Below are positions 42,295 to 51,400 of a stretch of DNA of 64,000 bases, in pieces (positions within the stretch are counted from its first letter, which is position 1; every line of letters starts with the position of its first letter). Where the stretch lies: NCBI GenBank assembly GCA_044235425.1, contig JBIIHW010000003.1, positions 182,323-246,322 of the forward strand, written 5' to 3'. The notes beneath the pieces are model-generated. The model made no database searches. It was not told where the DNA came from and worked only from the letters and a program-made list of their open reading frames with translations. The position numbers and the translations under genes are program-made. This DNA is from JBJSXJ01 sp044235425 (GTDB lineage Bacteria; Planctomycetota; Planctomycetia; Pirellulales; Pirellulaceae).

Positions 42295-43202
42295 CGGCCA
42301 CCTCTCCGGTTCGCCCGGCCGACAAGAAACCGCATCAACACCTGCTCATAATCTTCATTGATTTTGATGGGCTGATAATCCAATCCGGACTCCAGGGACA
42401 CTCGCCGAATGTCTTCCAGATAAGTTCGCAGTGCTTGATGGTATCGATCTGCGATGTCGTTTGGCTCTGCAAAAATTGCGGGGCCACCTTCGAGATCGAT
42501 GAAGCGCATCGGGCGGCGAAAATCAAAATCAATTTCCTGTGGATCAAGCAGATGAAAGAGCGCCACATCATGCTTGCGGAAGCGGAGATGTTGAAAGCAA
42601 CCACGCAGTTCGGCGGGCTCCACGAAAAAGTCCGAGATGATCACGACGAGTGCTCGCTGGCGGATCGTTTCGGAGAGTTCGTGAAGGGTGGGCACGAGCT
42701 GCGTTTCACCCTTCGGCTCAATCTTGTCCATGAGGTCAAAGAGTGCCGAGAGGTGAGCGGGGTTACGTCGCGGAGGCAGGTGAGTGACAACCCCTTCGGC
42801 GACGGCGTTCAAGCCCACGGCATCACCTTGCTGTACGGCGAGGTAACCGAGTGTCGCACCCAGTTTCATCGCATATTCCAGCTTGGTGATCCCCTTGGAA
42901 CCAAAACCCATCGAACCGCTGCTGTCGATTACCAGACAGAGGCGCAGATTCGTATCTGATTCGAACTCCTTCACATAGAAGCGATCGCTGCGACCGTACG
43001 CACGCCAGTCGAGCCGCCGCAGATCATCACCTGGGACATACTTGCGATACTCCGCAAATTCGACGCTGGAACCCCGATGCGGGCTTGTGTGCCGACCGGA
43101 GACATTGCCCAGCATCGGTCGCCGCGCGAAGAGCGGCACGGCAGCCAGCCGCGATGCGGCGCGCGGGTCAAGGAAGGACCGAGTTTTACGATCACCAGAC
43201 AT
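42291..43202 (-). CDS. DUF58 domain protein (VWA-like partner of MoxR)
   Basis: 303 residues, soluble. DUF58 signature seen as SVEFAEYRKYVPGDDLRRLD then WRAYGRSDRFYVKEFE (about 45-85). A VWA-like strand LVIDSSGSMGFGSKG (about 92-106) follows, then ALVVIISDFFVEPAELRGC. The family always accompanies MoxR ATPases and is believed to be their adaptor or substrate. It starts 20 bases after the moxR stop and overlaps the BatA-like gene, supporting a MoxR-DUF58-VWA-VWA operon. Confidence 0.95.
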   Translation of the reverse strand: MSGDRKTRSFLDPRAASRLAAVPLFARRPMLGNVSGRHTSPHRGSSVEFAEYRKYVPGDDLRRLDWRAYGRSDRFYVKEFESDTNLRLCLVIDSSGSMGFGSKGITKLEYAMKLGATLGYLAVQQGDAVGLNAVAEGVVTHLPPRRNPAHLSALFDLMDKIEPKGETQLVPTLHELSETIRQRALVVIISDFFVEPAELRGCFQHLRFRKHDVALFHLLDPQEIDFDFRRPMRFIDLEGGPAIFAEPNDIADRYHQALRTYLEDIRRVSLESGLDYQPIKINEDYEQVLMRFLVGRANRRGGR

Positions 43203-43222
43203 AAGCCGTCACTACTGTTCGT

Positions 43223-44254
43223 TTAATGATCGCTGGCGGTTTCGGCCACCAAACGTCGCACAATCTGCTTGGCGTCCACTCCCTCAGCTTGCGCAGCAAA
43301 CGTCGTGATGATGCGGTGCGTCAGCACCGGTTCCGCAACTTGCTGAATATCTTCCAAGCGCACCATATAGCTGCCCATCAAGGCTGCTCGAGCCTTTGCG
43401 CCCAAAATCAAACATTGTACCGCACGTGGCCCCGCGCCCCAGGAAACCAACGGCTTCAGCCATGCCGGTGCGGTGCTGCCTTGCGGCCGAGTCTTACGCA
43501 CCAGCTTCGCCGCATACGCATAGATGTGATCCGGCACCGGCACTCGTCGTACCAAATCTTGATGCTGCACAATTTGATTGCCGTTCAGCAGATGAGCGAG
43601 TGAGGGTAACCCGCCACCCGTCGTCGTGCGGGCAATGCGAATTTCTTCGTCCTCGGTCGGATAATCCAACTCGATTAAAAACATGAAGCGATCGAGTTGT
43701 GCTTCAGGAAGCGGGTAGGTGCCTTCTTGTTCCACCGGATTCTGCGTCGCTAAAACCAGAAAGGGCGCTTCGAGTGAGAATGTTTTGCCGACGGCCGTCA
43801 CGCGATGTTCTTGCATCGCTTCGAGCATGGCGGCTTGCGTCTTCGGCGGAGCACGATTGATTTCGTCGGCGAGCACGATGTTGGCGAACACGGGGCCCCG
43901 CACGAATTGAAAATCTCGTCGCCCTGTTTCCGTCTCCTGCAAGATATCAGTGCCGGTGATATCCATCGGCATCAAATCGGGCGTGAACTGAATGCGGTTG
44001 AATTTGAGCGACATCGTCTCGGATAACTTGCTCACCAGCAAAGTTTTGGCGAGCCCCGGAACACCCATGAGCAGCGCATGTCCGCGAGCGAATAAGCAGA
44101 TCGCTAAACGCTGAATGGTCTCCTGCTGACCCACAATCACTCGACCAAGTTCCTCGGTCAATTGTGCGTAAACCGTTCGCAGCTGATCGATGGCTCGCAC
44201 ATCATCATCGTTCAGTGACTGTACACTACCACTCACATCCACCGGAGAAGCCAT
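43223..44254 (-). CDS. MoxR family AAA+ ATPase
   Basis: 343 residues. Walker A GVPGLAKTLL near residue 60, Walker B IVLADEINRAPPKTQAAMLE near 125, sensor 1 VLATQNPVEQEGTYPLPEAQ and an arginine-finger-containing LDRFMFLIELDYP near 185. A C-terminal lid domain follows. MoxR ATPases act as chaperones for VWA-containing complexes. The ATG at 44254 has only a weak ribosome-binding site. It is the first gene of the minus-strand cluster that runs through DUF58, two VWA proteins and several large exported proteins; the promoter should lie in the 223 bases upstream, which contain an ACGGAGAC repeat and an 8-bp inverted repeat. Confidence 0.96.
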   Translation of the reverse strand: MASPVDVSGSVQSLNDDDVRAIDQLRTVYAQLTEELGRVIVGQQETIQRLAICLFARGHALLMGVPGLAKTLLVSKLSETMSLKFNRIQFTPDLMPMDITGTDILQETETGRRDFQFVRGPVFANIVLADEINRAPPKTQAAMLEAMQEHRVTAVGKTFSLEAPFLVLATQNPVEQEGTYPLPEAQLDRFMFLIELDYPTEDEEIRIARTTTGGGLPSLAHLLNGNQIVQHQDLVRRVPVPDHIYAYAAKLVRKTRPQGSTAPAWLKPLVSWGAGPRAVQCLILGAKARAALMGSYMVRLEDIQQVAEPVLTHRIITTFAAQAEGVDAKQIVRRLVAETASDH

Positions 44255-44345
44255 GAGATTGTTCCAAACTTCAGTGCCAACGGCGCAGATTAGATTTCAC
44301 GAAATCAACAGGTTTAAAGGTAATCGCTGGCGGCGTAAATTACAT

Positions 44346-44452
44346 CGCACGGAGACGCTTGATTTGGCAAAAATGGGCTGAGTTTTCTTACCGTCCCGCA
44401 AGTCAGGTCAAAAATGGCGAGGGCGCAGTGCGGAAACCGGGGTACGGGACGG
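44346..44452. repeat. ACGGAGAC copy and 8-bp inverted repeat upstream of moxR
   Basis: CGCACGGAGAC at 44346-44356 matches the motif of 2581 and 22120. CCGTCCCG (44391-44398) and CGGGACGG (44445-44452) are perfect inverted repeats 46 nt apart. The interval lies between the isomerase-like gene's stop and the moxR start, so it could carry a terminator for the former or a leader for the latter. Confidence 0.5.
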
Positions 44453-44477
44453 ATGGGGTCAGCGGCCCTATCACGCT

Positions 44478-46148
44478 CTACCCCTGCCAGGATTTGCCGT
44501 CGCGACGGGTACCGCAGAGTGCCACTTCCAATCCTAATTCGGCGGCTAGAGCGGCTTTAGCCAGGAGTGCTCGATCGGCACTTTCGGCATCAGTCGCATA
44601 GGCCACTTGAATATGGTTGCTTTTGTGTCGAGCCATCATTTGATCGCGAGTTACTCCGTAGGTGACGGCATGCATGATGGGCCACTGAGGAGTCGTAGCT
44701 TGCCAGCGACGATTGGTTTCTTCGGGGGGCAGTTCCACGACCGCCGCTCGACCCAAATCCATTTTCAGCCGACCATCTTCGATGAAGACGCGCGACCAGA
44801 CGATCTCGCCGGGCTTCGAAATGCCTTTCAGCGTGCCACCGCCGCTCGGAAAATACATTGCCGGTTGACGTTCGCTGGAAGCTCCCGACCAACCTCCGAC
44901 GAAATGAGCGGGTGGGGCCGATCCGCTGATCAGAAACACCCAGACGTAATCGTCTACGGTCCCAGTTTGATCAACATCACCCCAGCGCAGGTCATGCAGC
45001 GTGTTCTCGACGGGTTGTCCCATCGCTTTATGCAAGCGATAGGTGAGCAGTCCATCCAGTCCGGCACATTCATCAACTTCATTGAAATGCGGCAGTGGCT
45101 CGCCCGCGTACAATTCCCGCTTCCCGTCTCGCGACTTGACCGGTGGCCGCTCGCTGTTGTTAAGTGTTCCTTCGACGAGGTCACTGGCGGGTAACAGATC
45201 CTTGAGTCCCTGCTGGTACTGGATACCGATCGTAGCGCAGCCGAAGTCATCAGCCAGTCGCACGGCAGCGATATACATTTTGCACTGTGCCAGGATCTGC
45301 TGATCCGTGAGATGTTCAGCGTGCTTCGGACCGGTCACAAACTTCAAGCCGTGGGTCTCCATCCACTGACGCACCGCCAGTGCCTCCGCGTCGGACACTT
45401 GCGTTGTTTCGTGGTAGAGTGCGGACTGACTTAGTCGTTCCTTATAAACGCCGGTTGGGTTGAGCAGTTCGTCGGGAATGATGGCATTGAACATGCCCAT
45501 GCAGCCTTCATCGAACACGCCCATGATGGCTTTCTCGCGACGGAGCTGCTGGGCCAGAGCGGTGGCGAGTTTACGTTCACGTCCGGGCACTTTTACCTCT
45601 TTAAAGCGCACGACGTGGCGCGTGGCATGTCGCACCCTGCCTTTTTTCAGCCACTTGGCAAGCTGGCTGCGGAATTCAGTTGCTTGAAAGTCTTCCGCCC
45701 AGAGTGTCGAGTAATCGACGCCCGCTTTGGTGAGTGAGCCGTTGAGGTTGAGCATACCGACGAGGCCCGGCCATGTGCCGGACCAATTGGCTACCGTCAG
45801 AATCGGTCCTTCGTGGGTGATGAGCCCTGGCAAGATGTGATGGGAGTATTGCCAGACAGCTTCGGCAACAATCAGTGGAGCCTTCGGATCGATCTCGGCG
45901 AACACGGCCAAGCCTTCCTTCTGGGAGCTGATGAAGCCGTGCTGCTGATCCTCACGATAGGGATGAGCGCGTACGAGTTCATAGCCACTGGCGGCCACGG
46001 CCTCGGTCAACGCCGCCTCCATGTCCGCTTGAGCCGCCCAGCACTTCTGGTTCGCGGAAAATCGCAGGTCGCCATTGGCGATCAATAACACTTGCTTCTT
46101 ACCCGCGCGCGGTGTCGCGGCCAACGTTGGCATCTGATACTTCGTCAT
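44478..46148 (-). CDS. L-fucose/L-arabinose-isomerase-fold protein
   Basis: 556 residues, cytoplasmic. The opening KKQVLLIANGDLRFSANQKC, the middle KAIMGVFDEGCMGMFNAIIP with LLNPTGVYKERLSQSALY, and the C-terminal PIMHAVTYGVTRDQMMARHK then SNHIQVAYATD are what I associate with FucI/AraA-type proteins, where Glu/Asp and His bind the metal. I see DEGCMGMFN and HFNEVDECAGLDG as candidate ligand loops. Planctomycetes carry many such members of unknown sugar specificity, so the exact reaction is open. The frame is open to 46283, but that part overlaps the ABC ATPase gene; ATG 46148 gives the canonical start. Separated from that gene by 71 bases. Confidence 0.65.
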   Translation of the reverse strand: MTKYQMPTLAATPRAGKKQVLLIANGDLRFSANQKCWAAQADMEAALTEAVAASGYELVRAHPYREDQQHGFISSQKEGLAVFAEIDPKAPLIVAEAVWQYSHHILPGLITHEGPILTVANWSGTWPGLVGMLNLNGSLTKAGVDYSTLWAEDFQATEFRSQLAKWLKKGRVRHATRHVVRFKEVKVPGRERKLATALAQQLRREKAIMGVFDEGCMGMFNAIIPDELLNPTGVYKERLSQSALYHETTQVSDAEALAVRQWMETHGLKFVTGPKHAEHLTDQQILAQCKMYIAAVRLADDFGCATIGIQYQQGLKDLLPASDLVEGTLNNSERPPVKSRDGKRELYAGEPLPHFNEVDECAGLDGLLTYRLHKAMGQPVENTLHDLRWGDVDQTGTVDDYVWVFLISGSAPPAHFVGGWSGASSERQPAMYFPSGGGTLKGISKPGEIVWSRVFIEDGRLKMDLGRAAVVELPPEETNRRWQATTPQWPIMHAVTYGVTRDQMMARHKSNHIQVAYATDAESADRALLAKAALAAELGLEVALCGTRRDGKSWQG

Positions 46149-46219
46149 GGTCCAAACATCTAACAGGGAAAAGAGGAAAGAAGGTGAGTTCAGGAAGACA
46201 CGATCAACGAGAGAACAAA

Positions 46220-47278
46220 CTAGGCTTTGAAACAGGCCACCGCATGGGGCGCGGTGTTGAGGGCGGGCGGTGCACTCCGACACTGCTCCTCAACAATCGG
46301 ACATCGATCCGCGAACGGACAGCCAGGATAGAACCGATCCGGAGTGGGCACTTCACCCTGGAGCATGATGCGTTGACGAGTTTTTTCGGCGACGGGATCG
46401 GGCAGTGGAGCGGCCGACAACAACGCTTGAGTATAGGGATGTCGCGGCTGTGCATAAAGTTCACGTGACGCTGCCAGCTCCACAATCCGGCCCAGATACA
46501 TCACGCCGACACGATGAGCGATATGCCGGACGACTGCCAGATCATGAGCGATGAACAGATAAGCTAAACCCAGTTTCTGCTGCAGCTCCATGAGCAGATT
46601 GATCACCTGAGCTTGAATGGAAACGTCGAGTGCTGAGATGGGTTCATCACAGACAATCAGTTCGGGCTGGACGGCAAGTGCTCGGGCAATTCCCACTCGC
46701 TGTCGCTGACCGCCAGAAAACTCATGTGGATAGCGGTTCAAAAATCTGGGATTAAGCCCAACGATTTCCATCAACCGCAAGGCTTCGAGTTGCCGGTCGC
46801 GGGATGAGCTGAGGCCAAAAATCTCCAGCGGTTCCGTGATGATCTTGCCGACCGTCATACGGGGGTTGAGCGATGCGAATGGATCTTGAAAGATCATTTG
46901 CACCGTGCGGCGATGCGGCCTCATGGCAGCTTCTGACAACTGATCAATGCGTTGGCCACGCAAGTAAATTTCACCCGCTGTGGGGCGCACAAGTCCGACG
47001 AGCGAACGGGCCGTGGTCGACTTGCCACAGCCCGACTCTCCGACCAGCCCCAAGGTCTCTCCCCGATTTACCGTGAAGCTCACGCCATCTACCGCTCGCA
47101 CCACACCCGATTTGCTCCACCACCAGGCACCGGTGCGGAAAGGAAAATGAACTTCCAGTTTGCGAACTTCCAGTAAGGGTGGAGCGGCATGGGGTGACGC
47201 CGACGCTGGGTACTGACCGACTTGCGGTCGACGGTCGCGCATCGTCGCGTGGGCAGCCATTCGTTCGGTATCAGACAT
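46220..47278 (-). CDS. Oligopeptide/dipeptide ABC transporter ATPase (OppF/DppF type)
   Basis: 352 residues. Walker A GESGCGKSTTA, Q-loop IFQDPFASLNPRMTVG, signature FSGGQRQRVGIARAL, Walker B LIVCDEPISALD, switch His in IAHDLAVVRH. The C-terminal Oligo_HPY region RHPYTQALLSAAPLPDP with a Cys cluster (GCPFADRCPIVEEQC ... ACF) is of the type that binds an Fe-S cluster in Dpp ATPases. Start ATG 47278 overlaps the previous stop by 8 nt; the frame open to 47455 is a shadow of the upstream gene's low-complexity segment. It powers import of peptides or nickel, together with the OppD-type subunit just upstream. No permease or binding protein is in the window. Confidence 0.92.
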   Translation of the reverse strand: MSDTERMAAHATMRDRRPQVGQYPASASPHAAPPLLEVRKLEVHFPFRTGAWWWSKSGVVRAVDGVSFTVNRGETLGLVGESGCGKSTTARSLVGLVRPTAGEIYLRGQRIDQLSEAAMRPHRRTVQMIFQDPFASLNPRMTVGKIITEPLEIFGLSSSRDRQLEALRLMEIVGLNPRFLNRYPHEFSGGQRQRVGIARALAVQPELIVCDEPISALDVSIQAQVINLLMELQQKLGLAYLFIAHDLAVVRHIAHRVGVMYLGRIVELAASRELYAQPRHPYTQALLSAAPLPDPVAEKTRQRIMLQGEVPTPDRFYPGCPFADRCPIVEEQCRSAPPALNTAPHAVACFKA

Positions 47279-48380
47279 GATGAGACTCTCGTGGCTTGGT
47301 CGTACGAATGTCGACGAAGCAGGCATAACTGCCCGTGGAGACGGTGGGTGACTCGGAGGCGGTGGTTGATGTGGAGGCGGTGGGTGACGCCGCAGTCGAG
47401 GATGAGTTGGTGGCCAGTGTTGCGGCGGTCGCCCCCGGAGCTGCTGCTGCAGCATCCACTCGCCTCACCAGCTGCGGTAACTCCTCGCGACAACTTGGGA
47501 TCGAGAAGGGGCAGCGCGGATGAAACGTGCAGCCCGCAGGCGGATCAGCCATGTTCGGTGGCTGACCTTCAATCGCCTGCAGCAACTGACTTTCTTGGCC
47601 ATCCCAGCGCGGTACGGACGCCAGCAGTCCGCGCGTATACGGGTGACGAGGCTGAGCGAAGAGTTCCTCAACGGAGGCCTCTTCGACAATTCGGCCACCA
47701 TACATCACAACCACTCGATGACATGAATTGGCCACAATGCCCAAGTCGTGAGTGATAAGCAGAATCGACATGCCACGTTCACGTTGCAATTGCTGCAACA
47801 GTTCCAGAATCTGCGCTTGAATGGTTACATCAAGTGCCGTCGTGGGTTCATCAGCAATCAACACTTCCGGCTCGCAGGACAGCGCCATCGCAATCATCAC
47901 ACGCTGCCGCATGCCGCCCGAAAACTGATGGGGATAATCGTGAATGCGGCGAGCTGCGCTTGGTATGCCGACCTTCTCCAGCATCTCGATCGCATGCCGC
48001 TCCGCTTGATCCGCCGTCCAGCCGAAATGCAAGCGAGTCATCTCGCAGAGCTGCTCACCCACCGTGAGGAACGGATTGAGTGCGGTCATGGGATCCTGGA
48101 AGATCATCGCAATGCGTCGCCCGCGCGTCTTCTGCATCTCTTCACGCGACAACAGCAAGAGATCATCCTTGCCCAATAACACTTGCCCACCGACGATGCG
48201 GCCCGGCGGCTGCGGAATCAACCCCATCATCGCCAGGCTGGTCACGGACTTGCCAGAACCCGATTCACCCACAATCCCCAGTGTTTCACCCGGCTGCACG
48301 GCAAACGAAATCCCATTCACCGCCTGCACCACACCATCATCCGTGCGAAACTCAACCCGCAGATCTTTAACTTGCAACAT
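47271..48380 (-). CDS. Oligopeptide/dipeptide ABC transporter ATPase (OppD/DppD type) with insertion
   Basis: 369 residues from ATG 48380, which gives the family start MLQVKDLRVEFRTDDG; the frame open to 48506 crosses a GGTGACGGGTGAAA repeat and is excluded. Walker A GESGSGKSVTS near residue 38, Q-loop IFQDPMTALNPFLTVG, signature FSGGMRQRVMIAMAL, Walker B LIADEPTTALD, and Oligo_HPY RHPYTRGLLASVPRWDG. The Cys motif reads GCTFHPRCPFSIPSC (Cys284, 290, 297), but the fourth Cys (SYACF, Cys354) is displaced by about 40 residues of Ala/Ser/Thr-only sequence (about 309-350). That is a low-complexity insertion; normally the gap is near 15-20. Its stop overlaps the OppF-type start. Confidence 0.92.
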   Translation of the reverse strand: MLQVKDLRVEFRTDDGVVQAVNGISFAVQPGETLGIVGESGSGKSVTSLAMMGLIPQPPGRIVGGQVLLGKDDLLLLSREEMQKTRGRRIAMIFQDPMTALNPFLTVGEQLCEMTRLHFGWTADQAERHAIEMLEKVGIPSAARRIHDYPHQFSGGMRQRVMIAMALSCEPEVLIADEPTTALDVTIQAQILELLQQLQRERGMSILLITHDLGIVANSCHRVVVMYGGRIVEEASVEELFAQPRHPYTRGLLASVPRWDGQESQLLQAIEGQPPNMADPPAGCTFHPRCPFSIPSCREELPQLVRRVDAAAAAPGATAATLATNSSSTAASPTASTSTTASESPTVSTGSYACFVDIRTTKPRESHHV

Positions 48381-48420
48381 GGAATGAGAAGGGTGGCTGG
48401 AGGAACGTAACGAGTGGTAA

Positions 48421-48458
48421 GGTGACGGGTGAAAGGTGACGGGTGAAAGGTGACGGGA
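48421..48458. repeat. 14-bp tandem repeat GGTGACGGGTGAAA
   Basis: Copies at 48421-48434 and 48435-48448 and a partial copy to 48458, in the 88-base gap between the GSDH/cytochrome gene and the OppD-type gene. It is of the simple GTGACGGG type I have seen in many bacterial intergenic regions. Confidence 0.8.
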
Positions 48459-48468
48459 GACTACTAGA

Positions 48469-51400
48469 CTATTTGCTGGCTGCGAGAAACGCCAGCAGGT
48501 CAGCAACTTGCTGCGCGGTGAGGTCGCGGAGGAGCAGGTCAGGCATGAGCGATTGACGCTGTGGTGCTATCGTCTCTACGTCACTCGCCGCTAACCGTAT
48601 CTCCTGGTCCTTCGCATCCCGCAGAATGATTTCCTGATCTGTGCGACCGACCATCAGACCGGTGAGTAGTCTCCCGTCACTGGTCTGAACCAAATAACTG
48701 ACATACTTGGGATCGATGATTTTTGAAGGTTCTAGAATCTGTTCGAGCAATGCCTGCCGGGGATATTTGGCTCCGATTTTGGAGAGCTCAGGGCCTAGCC
48801 GCCCACCCACATCGCCGATGCGATGACAATTCTTACACTGACCACCACCACTCGCCTCGAAGATTGCTCGACCGCGTTCTTCATCCCCGGCAAGCTTCAG
48901 AATATCATCGGATTTGATGACTGATCCAAGGCGTCGCTCGCGCTCGGCCACGGGCACGAAGCGTTCAAAGATATCCCGCAATAGCGAGTTGTCTTTTTTC
49001 ATCGCCGTCGCGACAACCTCCCCGCGAACGCCAATCGGCCAATCATCCTCGACAAGTGACCGGGCGATAAGCAGCGCGGAGCCTGTGGTCTTGAGCGTCT
49101 GCTCAATCAGCTCCGCGCGCTGCTTGGCTCGTTCGGCTTTCTGTGCGTCGCTTTGAGCATTCGCCGGTGCCTTGGATTCATCAAGTTGCTGGAGGCGTCG
49201 CACGGTGGCCCAATGCTGCTGATGACGCGGCAACTGCTCGATCCAAGTCTCCAGCAGTTTGACTGCTTCGTCGTCGACGATTTCGGAACCGATGTGTGGC
49301 ATGCGTCCCGAACCTGTTTTGGCGACGCGATAGAAGAGGGTCGAACGATAGGGATCGCCGGGCGCCAGGATGCGCGCGTCGGTCAAATCGAACGTGCCCT
49401 GAGTGGGACGAACGTCGAGAGTCTTAGTCGCCTCGAGCGGCAACTCATGTTGCAATTCGATGTAGGCTGTTCCGCCACCGCCGAGCCGATGACAGTGAGC
49501 ACAGTTCACATGCAAGTAAGAACGGGCGCGCGCATCGACTGACCGTCGCGTCTCATACGGATTCGCGTAGCGCGGAAAATGATCCGTGAACCAATTTCGA
49601 TCGGGAAGTGGTTTTTCGTCGGTCGTCGTCACTCCCGGCAACTCGATCACCTTCAACTGACTTAACCGTCGCAACTGGTTGTCGTGGATGGGCGCTCCAT
49701 GTTCATCACGGTTGAGTTGTCCGACCTGGAATGCCAGCGCATATTCGGCCCATTGGTTGTGGCACCGCGCACACTCGACACGGCTTGCATAGTGCCATGT
49801 CTGTGGCTGGATGTTGTCGCCCAGCGGCTGATCACGTCCCACGGCATCGACCAGTTCCGCATCATCTTGTGCTTCATTCCAGGCGTAGGAATATCCGCGC
49901 CAGGTTTGGCCATCAAAATGCAGCAGTTGCGATTCCAGTCGTCGTCCGTTCAAGGAAATCGTTTTCAGGAGCACACTATGGGGTGGGAAAACGAACGAGC
50001 TGGAGAACATGGAACCAGGAATGCCCGTTTTTTGCGGCAGGATCTTGATGGTCGACCTACCGGGTAAGGCGACATAGCGCTCTGCTTCGGCACCATCCGA
50101 CCATTGCGGCACATTCACAGAGAAAGGCACGACACCGGGCGCCACTTGGTGATCGGCGGTCGAAGTGAACAAGCCACTTTCACTCAGTTTGCGAGGAAAA
50201 TCGGTGGCCGCAGTGACCTGTTCATTCTTCACGAATTCATGGATCGTGCCGGCATCGTAGTCGAGCAGCAGCAGTTCGCCGTTGGGATCTTCAGCGAAGG
50301 CGACGAGTCGCACGGTCGGTTCGACTAAATCGCGTCGTGGTCCGCAGCTCTTCGTCGATTCGTCCCAACGAGCGGCCCAGATGCGTCTGGTTTCCCAGTC
50401 GCCACAAATGTAGTCCCCCACTAACTCAGGGAATTTCTTGCCACGATAAACAAAGCCGCCGGTAATTGAGACTCCGTCCGTATGAGGAATCTCGATGGTG
50501 GGTGGCAGAATCGGTGTGGGTCCAACCTTTCGCTCCACATGGACCGGCTGCCGTCCTTCGACGACGCTCCAGCCATAGTTCCCACCGCGCTCCGCCCGAT
50601 AAACCAGCTCCCATAACTCCCAACCGACGTCACCAATCCAGAGATCGCCCGTCGCTCGATCAAAGCTCATCTTCCAGGGATTACGCAGTCCGTAGCACCA
50701 AATCTCACCGCGTGCTCCCGCCAAACCTACCAAGGGATTGTCTTTAGGAATCGAGTAGGCTCGGCCTTCGTCGGGATGATCAACATCGATACGGAGCACG
50801 GAGGATAAGAGATTCGAAACATCCTGACCGGCGTTGAGTCCATCGGGAGGATTGGCAAAGCCGCCGTCACCCGTGGAAATATAAAGGTAGCCATCAGGGC
50901 CGAAAGCGAGGCAGCCACCATTGTGTCCACCCTGAAGCCAAGAGATCACAATCTGCTCGCTATCAAGATCGATCGTGGGAGGTTCCGTGGCTTTCACCTG
51001 AAACCGTGACACTCGCGTGCCATGCGGCAATTGGTTGGGTGTGGGCGAATCCTTGAGCGGTTCGCCTTTCACGACATAGCTCACATAACAGTAACGATTT
51101 TCAGTAAAGCGAGGATGAAAGGTGAGCCCGTAAAGAGCTTCGAGTCCGTTGACGAGTGAGTTATCGATGCCTGCAGGCCGTTCTCGTTTGGTAAGTGCGA
51201 CGGCGTCCATGACCAGCACCGGCTCACCAGGATTCTGCATATCAAACGAAAAAATCTTGCCACTTTGCTCACCGACAAACAGGCGCTGAGTGCCGGGAGC
51301 GATTTCCATGACGACCGGATTTTTGAATTGAATCGTGGGAAAGAGGCGCTGAGTGCGATAGGGTGGTGGTGGCTCGGGTGTTCCTTGAATTCGCGACGTT

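Noticed and set aside
43042..43308. Plus-strand open frame across the DUF58/moxR junction
   Set aside because: Antisense to two well-supported genes with no ribosome-binding site or motif.
47279..47455. 59-residue His/Pro-rich N-terminal extension of the OppF-type ATPase
   Set aside because: It is the alternative-frame reading of the OppD low-complexity insert; ATG 47278 matches the family start.
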